64,000 nucleotides of DNA from Bacteroidaceae bacterium (GTDB taxonomy: Bacteria; Bacteroidota; Bacteroidia; Bacteroidales; Bacteroidaceae), in NCBI GenBank assembly GCA_017615835.1, contig JAFZZI010000008.1:1-64000 (forward strand). The letters are read 5' to 3'. Of the stretch, positions 8,345 to 18,204 are shown in pieces. The first letter of the stretch is position 1. Every line of letters starts with the position of its first letter. The notes beneath the pieces are model-generated. The model saw only the letters and a list, made by a program, of their open reading frames with translations. It had not been told where the DNA came from and searched no databases. The position numbers and the translations under genes were made by a program.

Positions 8345-9412
8345 TCATTTCTTATCCGGATCGAAAAGTATGCGTATCGCCTCATCGTCCGATTTACGCC
8401 ACTCGTCAATACCATTCTTGAAAACCCTGACACACCTCTGCAACGTTCCCTCAAACTCGCCACCGGATGCATTTCTGTGACCACCACCGTTGAAAAATTT
8501 CGAAGCGAACAGATTACTTGGCACAGAACCTACCGACCTGAGCGAAATCTTTACAATACCTCGGGTGGATTCCTCTTTAAGGAAAGCCGAAAAAAGGATG
8601 CCGGAAATCTGAAGAGGCATATTGACAAATCCCTCAGTATCTCCCTTACGACAGCAGAACCTCTTCATCTCACTCTGAGACAACGTAATCAAGGCAACCC
8701 TGCTCCCGGGAAGAATCTCCATTTTCTCTGTCAGCACATAACCGGACAGACGTAGTCTCTGCTCTGAAAAGTTGTGATAAATCCTGCGATAAATAGAATC
8801 CTTGTCAACATCCTTCTCCATCAGTTTACTCATAATGAAGAAAAACTGAGGATCGTTGCTGTTATATGTAAAAGCCCCAGTATCAGTCATCATTCCAGTA
8901 CAGATACACTCTGAAATCTGCCTGTTTATCACGTTCCATTCACCCAAAGCGCACAGAAAATGAAAAAGCAACTCGGACGTTGATGACGCATTAGGCCTCG
9001 ATAGTATTATGTCGCAGAACTGGCTGGGACCAAGATGATGATCAATCAGGATTTTCTTCGCCTTACTGTAAAGAACTGAAGAAGCCATATCCTTAACACG
9101 CCCTATCACATTGAAATCCAGACAACAAATCACGTCAGCCTTCTGAAGAATCCCAGAAGCAGTTTCAGGATCATCCTCAAAAATCACAACATCTGGCATA
9201 CCAGGCAGCCATTCCAGGAATGACGGAGGAGCATCAGGCAGAACAACTCGGGCTTTCTTGCCCTTCAACTGAAGAAACGAAGCCATTGCCAGCGATGAAC
9301 CTACTGAATCTCCGTCAGGGGAAACATGCGACACGATGGCAAAATCATCAGCCCAATCCATCCAGACACGGAACTCAGCAACCTCTTCTTCACTGAAATA
9401 ATTACTCAACAT
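8345..9412 (-). CDS. nrnA: DHH-family phosphoesterase (NrnA-like)
   Basis: A 355-residue DHH/DHHA1 phosphoesterase. Motif I is SHVSPDGDSVGSS near the N terminus, the DHH signature is IDHHLG, and the DHHA1 domain ends with NGGGHRNASGG. Family members degrade short oligoribonucleotides and pAp. A TTG at 9448 overlaps the comEC stop and would add 12 residues. I choose the ATG at 9412 because relatives start with ML a fixed distance before the DHH core. It belongs to the rpe-comEC-nrnA-DUF4827-glmM series. Confidence 0.87.
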   Translation of the reverse strand: MLSNYFSEEEVAEFRVWMDWADDFAIVSHVSPDGDSVGSSLAMASFLQLKGKKARVVLPDAPPSFLEWLPGMPDVVIFEDDPETASGILQKADVICCLDFNVIGRVKDMASSVLYSKAKKILIDHHLGPSQFCDIILSRPNASSTSELLFHFLCALGEWNVINRQISECICTGMMTDTGAFTYNSNDPQFFFIMSKLMEKDVDKDSIYRRIYHNFSEQRLRLSGYVLTEKMEILPGSRVALITLSQSEMKRFCCRKGDTEGFVNMPLQISGILFSAFLKEESTRGIVKISLRSVGSVPSNLFASKFFNGGGHRNASGGEFEGTLQRCVRVFKNGIDEWRKSDDEAIRILFDPDKK

Positions 9413-9444
9413 GACAGCCGTCTGCTTTTCAAATGCAAATATAC

Positions 9445-11049
9445 TCAAAATCCCTTATAAACCCCTATGTTCACAGTCTCAAATAACAGTATCACGCACC
9501 ATACTGCCACGCTTGCCAGTGCAGCAACCGCATAACGCGGCTTACGCTCCTTAATATAGAAACAGATCAACAGCAGCACCGAATAGGTCAGAAAAACAGT
9601 CCCGGCATCTGAAATACCGATTGTCAGGCTCGCCCCCGGCAGACAGGCCACCATGTCCAGAAATGCATTCACTTGCCTCACAAGAAAACATAGAAAGCCT
9701 ACAGCACAACATCTTATTAACGGAATCCAGCAAAGCATCCACAAAAAGACCGACACCGACACCACCAGGAACATCAGCGGAACAGCCAACATATTGGCCA
9801 GCAGAAAATAAGTCGGAAAACTTGAAAAATGATACATGACAGCAGGCGCCGTTCCCACTTGTGCCGCAATCGACACAGTAACCATCCCCCACACATACCT
9901 TCCTATCGTGCTCTCCGGACTCCAGACAGCAAGCAGCATGGGCTGAACAAGCAGAATAAATAAAACTGCAAGAAAAGAAAGTTGGAATCCAACATCGTAC
10001 AAACAGTCAGGATCGTGAATCAGAATCAGCGCGGCTGCCACGGACAGGCTATTGATTGGAGCGCCATTTCGCCCTGTACACCGACAGACAGCGATGATCG
10101 AAAACATTACAAGCGACCGGACAGCAGAAATCGGGAATCCGGTAACAAATGCATAGCCCCAAAGGAAGACCATAATCGAAATTTCCTTTACCCACTTTCT
10201 AAATCCCACATTCATGAAAGGAGGAAACAGAACTGCCAGAAATGCGTACAGTATTCCAACATGAAGCCCGGAAACCGCCAACAGATGACCGGCACCGGAA
10301 TCAGAATATGTCTTGCGCAACCCATCATACACAAGATCCTTGTAGCCCATCGTAACTGCCGATACCACAGCCAGGACATCCCCCTCTATACCCCAATTCC
10401 TGTATAGTGACAGCATCTTCCGACGCAATCGTGCAAACCGGAACTCCAGAGTACTGACAGGACTCTCTTCAGACCTCCACCAATGGCCGGCATCAACCCA
10501 CAGCGTACCTGACACACCTTTTCGAAGAAGTAAAGCCGCATAGTCGAACCCTAAATCAAGGCCCTCATTATCAGGTTTTTCAATCCTGCCGTAGAATCGG
10601 ATAACATCCCCCGGCGACAGAATCTCCGATGCAGAATCCTTAGGTACATACATATACACCTTCATTCCGTTCAGCCTTGAGCCCTTTACGTCAGAAATCA
10701 CGATCTGCAGCAACCTGCTACGGGCGCGTTCCCGGGGCCAGTCAGTTACCACAGCATCGTAGTATCTACAATCAGGCCACTCCACCCTGACAGACCGACT
10801 GTGTTCCTGAGCGAGAAAGCAACCCGCAGAGAAAAAGAAAGCAACGGCAAGGAAACCCGATGCTGCAGGAAGGTCACACACCTTGAACAGCATCAGGAGC
10901 AGCGGCAACCCTGCCGCCACCATTGATACTGCGCCCCACACAAACAGGGCGTCAGACCCTTCAAAGAATCCTGATAACAAAATGCCCGCCACCAGCGGGC
11001 AAACCAGCCTCAATGCCGGATAGTATGTCAGACGGTGCAAATCATTCAA
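9445..11049 (-). CDS. comEC: ComEC/Rec2 family membrane protein, short form
   Basis: A 534-residue polytopic membrane protein. It has an N-terminal soluble DUF4131-like region between membrane helices, then the Competence domain with the landmark GAGHLLAVSGLHVGI (about residue 250) and several helices to the C terminus. ComEC forms the channel for single-stranded DNA uptake in competent bacteria. The C-terminal metallo-beta-lactamase domain of Bacillus ComEC is missing. The only sensible start is TTG at 11049, overlapping the rpe stop as TTGA; the next in-frame ATG is about 40 codons downstream, past the first membrane helix. DNA uptake in this organism is unproven. Confidence 0.85.
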   Translation of the reverse strand: MNDLHRLTYYPALRLVCPLVAGILLSGFFEGSDALFVWGAVSMVAAGLPLLLMLFKVCDLPAASGFLAVAFFFSAGCFLAQEHSRSVRVEWPDCRYYDAVVTDWPRERARSRLLQIVISDVKGSRLNGMKVYMYVPKDSASEILSPGDVIRFYGRIEKPDNEGLDLGFDYAALLLRKGVSGTLWVDAGHWWRSEESPVSTLEFRFARLRRKMLSLYRNWGIEGDVLAVVSAVTMGYKDLVYDGLRKTYSDSGAGHLLAVSGLHVGILYAFLAVLFPPFMNVGFRKWVKEISIMVFLWGYAFVTGFPISAVRSLVMFSIIAVCRCTGRNGAPINSLSVAAALILIHDPDCLYDVGFQLSFLAVLFILLVQPMLLAVWSPESTIGRYVWGMVTVSIAAQVGTAPAVMYHFSSFPTYFLLANMLAVPLMFLVVSVSVFLWMLCWIPLIRCCAVGFLCFLVRQVNAFLDMVACLPGASLTIGISDAGTVFLTYSVLLLICFYIKERKPRYAVAALASVAVWCVILLFETVNIGVYKGF

Positions 11050-11696
11050 AGAGATTTAAGTCTTCGTATCGCCTCTTCAGGATCAGGTGATGCAAAGACT
11101 GTGTTTCCAGATACCAGTACATCAACGCCAGCTTCTGCCAGACGCTTTCCAGTCTCAAAATTGACACCTCCATCCACTTCAATCAAGGTATTCAGACTGC
11201 GACTGTCAATCATGTCGCGAAGTGTTTTCACTTTGTCTATGGAGTGTTCAATAAATTTCTGTCCACCGAATCCGGGATTAACCGTCATCAGCAAGACCAT
11301 GTCAATATCCCCTATGATATCCTCAAGCACCGACACCGGTGTAGAGGGATTGAGCGTCACAGCAGCCTTCATTCCGCGCTCCTTTATCTCCCAGACAGTA
11401 CGATGCAGATGCGTGCATGCCTCGTAGTGGACATTGAGCGACATTACGCCCAATTCCGCAAAGCGGTCGATGAACTTCTCCGGACGCACAATCATAAGGT
11501 GTACGTCAAGAGGTTTCCTACACAACTCAGCAACAGATCTCAGCACGGGAAATCCGAACGAAATGTTCGGAACGAACACCCCGTCCATGATATCAAGGTG
11601 AAGCCAGTCGGCATCACTGCGGTTAACCATAACAAGATCCCTCTCCAGATGACCGAAGTCAGCCGAGAGCAAAGACGGAGCGACAATCATGCCCAT
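11046..11696 (-). CDS. rpe: Ribulose-phosphate 3-epimerase
   Basis: A 216-residue TIM-barrel enzyme interconverting ribulose 5-phosphate and xylulose 5-phosphate in the pentose phosphate pathway. Recognisable motifs are APSLLSADF at the start, LHLDIMDGVFVPN with the metal-binding aspartate, DVHLMI, VNPGFGGQ and EVDGGVN. The length is typical. The stop overlaps the comEC start, so the two are translationally coupled. Confidence 0.95.
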   Translation of the reverse strand: MGMIVAPSLLSADFGHLERDLVMVNRSDADWLHLDIMDGVFVPNISFGFPVLRSVAELCRKPLDVHLMIVRPEKFIDRFAELGVMSLNVHYEACTHLHRTVWEIKERGMKAAVTLNPSTPVSVLEDIIGDIDMVLLMTVNPGFGGQKFIEHSIDKVKTLRDMIDSRSLNTLIEVDGGVNFETGKRLAEAGVDVLVSGNTVFASPDPEEAIRRLKSL

Positions 11697-11740
11697 ATAA
11701 TCAAAAAATACAGAAAATGTAAAACAGAGTCAGCTCAGCT

Positions 11741-11881
11741 TCACTCATGAGCCAGCGTTGCAGCATAGTTCCTGATGAAAGCAAGGGTTTTCTCAGACGG
11801 GGCTCCGTAATTGTCCGACATGAGGGCAGAACGGATCAGGTTTCTTAAACGTAATGAAGAAAGTGTAGAGTCTTTATCCAT
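11741..11881 (-). CDS. Small hypothetical protein (46 aa)
   Basis: A 46-residue reading frame starting MDKDSTLSSL and ending NYAATLAHE, downstream of the ECF sigma gene and before rpe. It has no membrane segment or cysteine motif and is predicted mostly helical. I believe similar short proteins ending in an FIRNYA-like helix follow ECF sigma genes in other Bacteroidales, but I cannot verify this. The longer frame from 11947 is not favoured because its extra N terminus is of low quality. The role is unknown; it is too short for a classical anti-sigma factor. Confidence 0.5.
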   Translation of the reverse strand: MDKDSTLSSLRLRNLIRSALMSDNYGAPSEKTLAFIRNYAATLAHE

Positions 11882-11970
11882 AGGCCATCCAATCAAGTCT
11901 TTGTTACTTAAACGCAAACTTAACAAGAATAGTATGGAAAAAGACAAAAAGCTATAAAAATATTTTCAGG

Positions 11971-12564
11971 TCACGCCAACGTAAGCACAATGTTGTTTTC
12001 GGATGCCATCTTCCGGATATTTATAAGGGCATATCTCATACGGCCGAGAGCAGTGTTTATAGACACGCCTGTAATATCTGCTATTTCTTTGAAACTCAAG
12101 TCCTGATAATACCTCATGAACACCACTTCGCGCTGATTGTCAGGCAGCATCCTCACCAAACGGCGTACATCTTCCATTATCTGCCCGTTAACCATCATGT
12201 CTTCGACATTCTGCTCGCACAGACCGGCATTGTTCAGAAGATCCACCTCTGACTCGTCGTTAGATACCGTATTACCAGCCCTGTCCTGACGGAAAGTGTC
12301 AATAATAAGATTATGTGCTATTCGCGTCAGCCATGCGCCGAATTTACCGTTACTGCTGTAACCGCCCCTCTTCAAGGTCACAATAGCCTTTACAAAAGTC
12401 TCCTGAAAGATGTCGTCAACTACATCCTTCTTGCGTACAACAAAACTGATGTACGAGTAAAGTTTATCCTTATATCTGTCGAGAAGCACATCGAACGCCT
12501 CACTTATGCCCTCTGAATAGAGGCCGACCAATTCATCGTCAGCCTTTGAATTCAAATAATTCAT
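11971..12564 (-). CDS. ECF-type RNA polymerase sigma factor
   Basis: A 197-residue sigma-70 family protein with only regions 2 and 4. Region 2 holds DDIFQETFVKA and the region 2.4 helix GAWLTRIAHNLIIDTFRQ. Region 4 contains REVVFMRYYQDLSFKEIADITGVS followed by the helix-turn-helix tail TALGRMRYALINIRK. No FecR-like or other anti-sigma gene is adjacent, and no SusC-type receptor is near, so it is not a typical nutrient-uptake ECF unit. It has its own promoter, while the 46-residue frame and rpe follow in the same direction. Confidence 0.9.
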   Translation of the reverse strand: MNYLNSKADDELVGLYSEGISEAFDVLLDRYKDKLYSYISFVVRKKDVVDDIFQETFVKAIVTLKRGGYSSNGKFGAWLTRIAHNLIIDTFRQDRAGNTVSNDESEVDLLNNAGLCEQNVEDMMVNGQIMEDVRRLVRMLPDNQREVVFMRYYQDLSFKEIADITGVSINTALGRMRYALINIRKMASENNIVLTLA

Positions 12565-12647
12565 TACCTCTTATTATTAAATAAGCAATCGAGTAATGAT
12601 CAGTCTATAGGCGTTCGGTTTAAATGTGAATAAATGTTATTTCTCGG

Positions 12648-12680
12648 CAAATGTACGCAATAAATTCATTCATCTGCAAA
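12648..12680 (-). promoter_or_regulatory. Promoter of the ECF sigma gene
   Basis: On the minus strand TTTG (12680-12677), 21 bases and TACATTTG (12655-12648) match the housekeeping consensus. The leader to the sigma start codon is about 77 bases. Confidence 0.65.
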
Positions 12681-12703
12681 AATTCAGTAAAAAAACGTCC
12701 AAA

Positions 12704-13675
12704 TCACTCAAAAAAACAGCAATCGGACAGTTTTGAGCCGCAAAGAAAGGCTTTGACAGACATTCTTTTCTTGCCGGCAACCTGTATTTCAAGCAGTCTC
12801 ACAGATCCGTTTTCGCCGGTGCAGACATCAATGTGCGTCTTTCCGTCAGTACTCACTTCACCCGGTTTCATGCCGGAAGGATCCACATTGCACGACACGC
12901 TGAAAATCTTGACATCAGTCCTCACGCCATCCTCCGACACAAGAACCGACCATGCAGCCGGATAGGGCGAAAGCCCCCTGACGAAGTTTCTGATCCTGAC
13001 GGGTGAGTTTCTCCAGTCAATCCTGCAAGTATCCTTGAAAATCTTCGGGGCGGGCCTCAGTTCACCTCCAGCAAGCACAGGCTGCGGCTTCGGCGTAACA
13101 ATACCGGCTATGATCATGTCAGCGGTCTTCACCGTCAGAGCGGCACCTTCCTTCATCAACCTGTCATGAACCGTTCCCACATCATCATCATCCAGAATAG
13201 GGACTCTCACCTGATCAATAATATCTCCGGTATCAATCTCATGCTTCAGGAAGAAAGTGGTGACACCAGTCTCTCTGTCGCCATTAATCACAGCCCAGTT
13301 AATCGGAGCCGCTCCCCTGTACTGAGGCAGCAGTGAAGCATGCAGATTGAAAGTACCCATTCTCGGCATAGCCCAAACCACCTCAGGCAGCATCCTGAAA
13401 GCCACCACAATCTGCAGGTCGGCTTCAAGCGCCCTGAGTTCTGTCAGAAAGGCCTCATCCTTCAGTTTCTCCGGCTGCAGCACAGGAATTCCACATTTCT
13501 GAGCATAACTCTTCACAGGACTCGGCTGAAGGACACTCCCGTGTCGGCCGATTGCCCTGTCTGGCACAGTAACCACTCCAACCACATTGAAACCCTCCTC
13601 AACCAGACTGCGAAGCGAGAACTCCGCAAACTCCGGAGTTCCCATGAAAACTATCCTTACCGACTTCCTTTCCAT
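12704..13675 (-). CDS. fmt: Methionyl-tRNA formyltransferase
   Basis: A 323-residue enzyme that formylates the initiator methionyl-tRNA. The N-terminal formyltransferase domain shows FMGTPEFA and the catalytic stretch NLHASLLPQYRGAAPI with asparagine, histidine and a following IDTGD. The C-terminal tRNA-binding domain includes FVRGLSPYPAAW. The frame extends to a GTG at 13684, but the ATG at 13675 (MERKSVRIVF) is closer to the family start. It lies at the 3' end of a minus-strand series starting with the LysE gene. Confidence 0.94.
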   Translation of the reverse strand: MERKSVRIVFMGTPEFAEFSLRSLVEEGFNVVGVVTVPDRAIGRHGSVLQPSPVKSYAQKCGIPVLQPEKLKDEAFLTELRALEADLQIVVAFRMLPEVVWAMPRMGTFNLHASLLPQYRGAAPINWAVINGDRETGVTTFFLKHEIDTGDIIDQVRVPILDDDDVGTVHDRLMKEGAALTVKTADMIIAGIVTPKPQPVLAGGELRPAPKIFKDTCRIDWRNSPVRIRNFVRGLSPYPAAWSVLVSEDGVRTDVKIFSVSCNVDPSGMKPGEVSTDGKTHIDVCTGENGSVRLLEIQVAGKKRMSVKAFLCGSKLSDCCFFE

Positions 13676-13690
13676 ATAAATCACTCTCTG

Positions 13691-15490
13691 TCATTCATCT
13701 GACAGTTCCAGCAACACATTCCTGTAGGAACTGAAAATCTTCGACTTAGAAACAAACCCCATGTACTTGCCCTCATCATCCTCAACCGGCAGATTCCAGG
13801 CACCGGTCTCATCAAACTTACGCATTACCACATCCATAGGATCGGAAATCGACAGTCTGGCAGGTGGCGACTCCATGAACCTGTTAACATGAAAACGATG
13901 ATACAGTTCCTGTCTGAACATAATATTGCGTATCGAATCAAGATTTACCACACCCAAAAGCCGTCCATCGCCGTCCAGCACCGGGAACAGGTTACGCTTC
14001 GACTTCGATATCACGCTCACCATCTCACCAAGATCCATATCCGCCGACACAGCCAGAAAATCCTTCTCGACCACATTTTCGGTCTTCATAAGCAGCAACA
14101 CCGACTGATCCTTATGGTGAGTCAGCAACTCGCCTTTCTGAGCAAGTCTCATCGAGTATATGCTGTGCGGCTGAAACATTCTCACCGAAAGATAAGAAAT
14201 GATAGACACCATCATCAGAGGCAGGAACATCGAATATCCGCCAGTCAGTTCAGCAATCAGAAAAATACCAGTCAGTGGAGCATGCATCACTCCCGACATA
14301 AGACCGGCCATCCCGAAAAGGGCAAAATTGTGAATCGAAATCTCCACACCCGGAAACATCTGCTTCAAGACAGCAGCGAAAAGAAAACCTGCAATACAAC
14401 CCATAAACAGACTGGGAGCGAAAATACCGCCACATCCGCCGCCCGCATTCGTAGCAGTCGAAGCGAAGACCTTGCACAACAGAACGAACAGGAAATACAG
14501 TAGCAGTGAGTTTGCCTGACCGCCAAAGAAAGTACCTCCCAGCAGCACGTCAGACAGAGCCTCATTGTCCATTCCGCTGTCAATCATCAGCTCAATTACG
14601 TCATAGCCCTCACCGTACAGCGAAGGAAACAGAAATATCAGTGCACTCAGCACGACAGCTCCGATGGCAAAACGGGAATAGGGATTTCTGAAACGCGCAA
14701 ACAGAGTCTCAACCTTGTGCATTGTCTCCGAAAAATACAGAGACACCAGACCGCAGAACACCCCCAGCAACAGTACATATGGAATATTCACCATCGAGAA
14801 TGGCTCATCGTCCAGAAAATGGAACATAGAATCAGTTCCGGTGGCAATATATGAAATTGTAGCAGCAGTCACCGACGATACCAGCAGTGGCAACAGCGAG
14901 CCCATACTCATGTCAAGCATCAGAACCTCAAGCACGAACACCAGCCCTGCTATAGGAGCCTTGAATATACCGGCAATGGCACCTGCACTTCCGCAGCCTA
15001 TCAGCAGCATCAGTGTCTTGTGTTCCATCTTGAAAAGCCTTCCGATATTTGAGCCGATGGCTGAGCCCGTCAACACTATAGGCGACTCAGCACCTACCGA
15101 TCCGCCCATTCCTATGGTAATGGCACTGGCCACGAGCGACGACCACATATTGTGCGGTTTTATCCTGCCGTTCTTACGCGACAGGGCATAAAGAATCTTT
15201 GTAACCCCATGCCCAATGTCATCCCTGACCACATAGCGTATGAAAAGACCTGAAACGAATATGCCAATAACCGGGCAAACCAGCAGCAACCAGTTCACCT
15301 CATCCGGTCCGAAACCTCCCGTTGCACCTTTATGTATCAGTTCTATCAGATATTTCAGCAGCAAGGCCGCCAGGGAAGTAAGGACGCCCACCAGCAGACT
15401 CAACAGCAGAATAAACTGCTTTTCACCGATATGGCCGGTCCTCCAGACTGCAAACCTGTCAAGAATCGGAATCTTACCCGTCTGCTCCAT
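13691..15490 (-). CDS. ClC-family chloride channel/transporter with CBS pair
   Basis: A 599-residue ClC protein. The membrane part carries the filter motifs GGSVGAESP (gating glutamate) and GGIFAPSLF, with about ten membrane segments to residue 440. The cytoplasmic C terminus has two CBS domains (about 465-520 and 530-590), which usually bind adenine nucleotides and tune transport. The GAESP sequence keeps the gating glutamate; whether the protein is a channel or a chloride/proton exchanger cannot be decided here. It lies four bases after tsaC. Confidence 0.9.
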   Translation of the reverse strand: MEQTGKIPILDRFAVWRTGHIGEKQFILLLSLLVGVLTSLAALLLKYLIELIHKGATGGFGPDEVNWLLLVCPVIGIFVSGLFIRYVVRDDIGHGVTKILYALSRKNGRIKPHNMWSSLVASAITIGMGGSVGAESPIVLTGSAIGSNIGRLFKMEHKTLMLLIGCGSAGAIAGIFKAPIAGLVFVLEVLMLDMSMGSLLPLLVSSVTAATISYIATGTDSMFHFLDDEPFSMVNIPYVLLLGVFCGLVSLYFSETMHKVETLFARFRNPYSRFAIGAVVLSALIFLFPSLYGEGYDVIELMIDSGMDNEALSDVLLGGTFFGGQANSLLLYFLFVLLCKVFASTATNAGGGCGGIFAPSLFMGCIAGFLFAAVLKQMFPGVEISIHNFALFGMAGLMSGVMHAPLTGIFLIAELTGGYSMFLPLMMVSIISYLSVRMFQPHSIYSMRLAQKGELLTHHKDQSVLLLMKTENVVEKDFLAVSADMDLGEMVSVISKSKRNLFPVLDGDGRLLGVVNLDSIRNIMFRQELYHRFHVNRFMESPPARLSISDPMDVVMRKFDETGAWNLPVEDDEGKYMGFVSKSKIFSSYRNVLLELSDE

Positions 15491-15494
15491 AGAA

Positions 15495-16070
15495 TCATTC
15501 CCTGATAACCTTCACCAGCCCTCCGGCGCCCAATTTCACGATACCCGACGGCCTTGCCTGCCGCGCATCATCTCGCCTGTACTCCGCCACATAATCAACC
15601 GCATCCAAAATCTCCCTGCTGATCTGTCCGAAACAAGCCGGCGAAGGCTGTCCGCTTATGTTAGCAGAGGTTGACACCACAGCTCCGCGCACTCTGGCGC
15701 ACAAATCGTGCGAGAACTCTTCCTTCGTCACCCTTATGCCAACGCTGCCATCCTCGGCAATCAGCTGCGGCGCAATCCTTCTGGCACCGTCGTAAATAAG
15801 AGTCAGGGGCTTGTCTGACAGATCTATCAAATCGTATGCCAGTTCGGGCACATCTTCCACATAATAGTTAAGTTTTGCAACAGAGTCAACCAGAACCAGC
15901 ATCGACTTGCTGTCCTCACGTTTCTTAATTTCGAAAATACGCTTCACAGCCTCACTGCAGGACGCGTCACAGCCTATACCCCAAACCGTATCCGTAGGAT
16001 AGAGAATCACGCCTCCCCCGCGAATCACCTTTACTGCCTGCTCCAAGTCCTCTCTCCCGTATGAAGCCAT
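15495..16070 (-). CDS. tsaC: L-threonylcarbamoyladenylate synthase
   Basis: A 191-residue YrdC/Sua5-type enzyme. It makes threonylcarbamoyl-AMP from threonine, bicarbonate and ATP, the first step in t6A37 modification of ANN-decoding tRNAs. The motifs are GGVILYPTDTVWGIGCDA near residue 20, KKREDSKSM and STSANISGQPSP. There is no Sua5 C-terminal domain, so it is of the short TsaC type. Only two bases separate it from prfC upstream. Confidence 0.93.
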   Translation of the reverse strand: MASYGREDLEQAVKVIRGGGVILYPTDTVWGIGCDASCSEAVKRIFEIKKREDSKSMLVLVDSVAKLNYYVEDVPELAYDLIDLSDKPLTLIYDGARRIAPQLIAEDGSVGIRVTKEEFSHDLCARVRGAVVSTSANISGQPSPACFGQISREILDAVDYVAEYRRDDARQARPSGIVKLGAGGLVKVIRE

Positions 16071-16072
16071 AT

Positions 16073-17641
16073 TCAGAACTCACTCGTAAAGTGGAACTTA
16101 ATCTTTTCAAAGTCAATCTGAGCCATTTGCAGCACATACGCACTGTCAGCCAGAAAAACATCACGGCCATCCTTGTCCACAGCCATGTACTGATACTTGC
16201 GTTTCTTGAATGCAGCAAGACTCTCCGCGTCATCACTCTCAATCCAGCAGGCCTTATACAGATTCGCAGGTTCCCACCTGCACAGAGCATTATACTCATG
16301 CTCCAGGCGGTACTCAATAACCTCGAACTGAAGTTGTCCTACCGTGCCAATCAGCTTACGGTTGTTGAAGGTGTTTGTAAACATCTGAGCCACACCCTCG
16401 CCCATCAGCTGGTCAAGCCCCTTTGCGAGCTGCTTCGAACGCATCGGGTCGGCATTCTCAATATACTTGAACAACTCGGGAGAGAAACTTGGAAGGCCCT
16501 TGAAATGCAGTCTTTCACCCTCAGTCAGGGTATCACCAATCTTGAAAATGCCAGTATCGGGCAAACCAACTATATCGCCGGGCCATGCCTCCTCGACAGT
16601 GCTCTTGCGCTGAGCCATGAACTGAGTCGGAGCCGAAAAACGCACGGTCTTGTCAAGCCTGATATGCAGATATGGCTCGTTCCGCCTGAACCTTCCGGAG
16701 CAGACCTTGCAGAAAGCCACCGACGAGCGATGGTTCGGATCAATGTTGGCCGTTATCTTAAAGACAAAGCCGGTAAACTTATCTTCATCAGGAGATACGG
16801 TACGCTCCTCAGCCTCAGTCGCCCGTGGCGACGGAGCTATTCTTACGAAACAGTCCAGCAACTCTCTCACGCCGAAGTTGTTGAGAGCCGAGCCAAAAAA
16901 CACCGGAGCCAATTTGCCATCAAGATAAGCCTGACGGTCGAACGGCTCGTACACGCCCTCGATAAGCTCGAGATCCGAGCGAAGTTTCGCAGCATCCGTC
17001 TCTCCGACATGACTCTCCAGATCGCTGCTCTTCACATCCACCTCAACCTTCTCAGTCACAGTCTGTTTGCTTGGAGTGTAGAGATCAAGTTTCTCCTCAA
17101 ATATATTGTAAACACCTTTGAAGCGCTGTCCTCTGTCAATTGGCCAGCTCAGCGGCCGTACATGAATCTTCAGTTCTTCCTCCAGTTCATCAAGCAAGTC
17201 GAACGGTTCATTTCCCTCGCGGTCCATCTTGTTGACAAACACAATCACCGGGGTATTCCTCATCCGGCATACCTCCATCAGCCTGCGCGTCTGCAATTCA
17301 ACGCCCTTGGCGCAGTCAATCACAATAATAACGCTGTCAACAGCCGTAAGAGTGCGAAACGTATCCTCTGCAAAATCCTGATGGCCCGGAGTATCCAGAA
17401 TATTTATCTTGTAGCCATCATAGTCAAACTCCATCACTGAAGTGGTCACAGAAATGCCGCGCTGCTTCTCAATATCCATCCAATCAGATGTCGCCGTCTT
17501 GCGTATTTTGTTCGATTTGACAGCACCGGCCACCTGAATCTGTCCGCCAAACAGCAACAGCTTCTCCGTAAGCGTCGTCTTGCCGGCATCCGGATGCGAC
17601 ACTATGGCAAACGTTCTCCTTCTCTCTATCTCACCGTTCAT
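16073..17641 (-). CDS. prfC: Peptide chain release factor 3
   Basis: A 522-residue translational GTPase that removes RF1/RF2 from the ribosome after termination. All G motifs are canonical ([29 protein letters not shown]), in contrast to the EF-G paralog of this window. A further ATG lies five codons upstream (17656), overlapping the preceding gene. I prefer 17641 because [12 protein letters not shown] matches the usual short N terminus before SHPDAGKT. Confidence 0.95.
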   Translation of the reverse strand: MNGEIERRRTFAIVSHPDAGKTTLTEKLLLFGGQIQVAGAVKSNKIRKTATSDWMDIEKQRGISVTTSVMEFDYDGYKINILDTPGHQDFAEDTFRTLTAVDSVIIVIDCAKGVELQTRRLMEVCRMRNTPVIVFVNKMDREGNEPFDLLDELEEELKIHVRPLSWPIDRGQRFKGVYNIFEEKLDLYTPSKQTVTEKVEVDVKSSDLESHVGETDAAKLRSDLELIEGVYEPFDRQAYLDGKLAPVFFGSALNNFGVRELLDCFVRIAPSPRATEAEERTVSPDEDKFTGFVFKITANIDPNHRSSVAFCKVCSGRFRRNEPYLHIRLDKTVRFSAPTQFMAQRKSTVEEAWPGDIVGLPDTGIFKIGDTLTEGERLHFKGLPSFSPELFKYIENADPMRSKQLAKGLDQLMGEGVAQMFTNTFNNRKLIGTVGQLQFEVIEYRLEHEYNALCRWEPANLYKACWIESDDAESLAAFKKRKYQYMAVDKDGRDVFLADSAYVLQMAQIDFEKIKFHFTSEF

Positions 17642-17645
17642 AGTC

Positions 17646-18203
17646 CTAATCCTCATGATCTAAGTCCAGTTCACCTCTCAGTTCCCTGGCGTAATACCCG
17701 GCCAGTTGAGCCAATACCGCCGAAACCCTCTTGGCTGCATCCGCCGTTCCCTGGCTGATCATGCGTCCCTGCATCTTCAACATCCAGATACCATACATGA
17801 AGTCGAAGCAACTCTCCAGTTCTTCCTTCTCCTTGCCATTATCACCCGACTTGGCCCTGAACTCCACGATTACCGGCAAAGCTGAATAGTATGAATGCTT
17901 GTACCCGCTGAATCCGCTGCTCTGCAGAATACGGTTGTTGAGATCTGACAACAGTATCACGATATTCCTGTTAATCTGCAGATGACCCTTCTCACGCACA
18001 CCCTCTGCCGTCATCATCCCCACCAACTCCTCATACCATCCGACATACTCCGAACGCGTATCAGGGTCAGTATCCACGCCCAGCACTGCACTTGCAATCC
18101 TTTCCGGGTCAAACCCGTTGGCACGCACCAGATCCTCAACCTGCCACATATACAACAGGTACTCGGCAATGTTATTCCTCCTCAGTTCCCTGGACGCAAG
18201 CAT
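17646..18203 (-). CDS. DUF4924 family protein
   Basis: A 185-residue soluble, helix-rich protein without signal peptide. Landmarks are [23 protein letters not shown] at the N terminus, [13 protein letters not shown] in the middle and [13 protein letters not shown] near the C terminus, the conserved core of DUF4924, a Bacteroidota family without known function. It is one base after the LysE gene and runs into prfC, so the four genes form one transcript. Confidence 0.82.
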   Translation of the reverse strand: MLASRELRRNNIAEYLLYMWQVEDLVRANGFDPERIASAVLGVDTDPDTRSEYVGWYEELVGMMTAEGVREKGHLQINRNIVILLSDLNNRILQSSGFSGYKHSYYSALPVIVEFRAKSGDNGKEKEELESCFDFMYGIWMLKMQGRMISQGTADAAKRVSAVLAQLAGYYARELRGELDLDHED

Positions 18204-18204
18204 A

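Noticed and set aside
16061-17440. Long plus-strand open frame of about 459 codons inside prfC
   Set aside because: It is wholly antisense to a canonical release factor 3 gene and has no recognisable domain or promoter.
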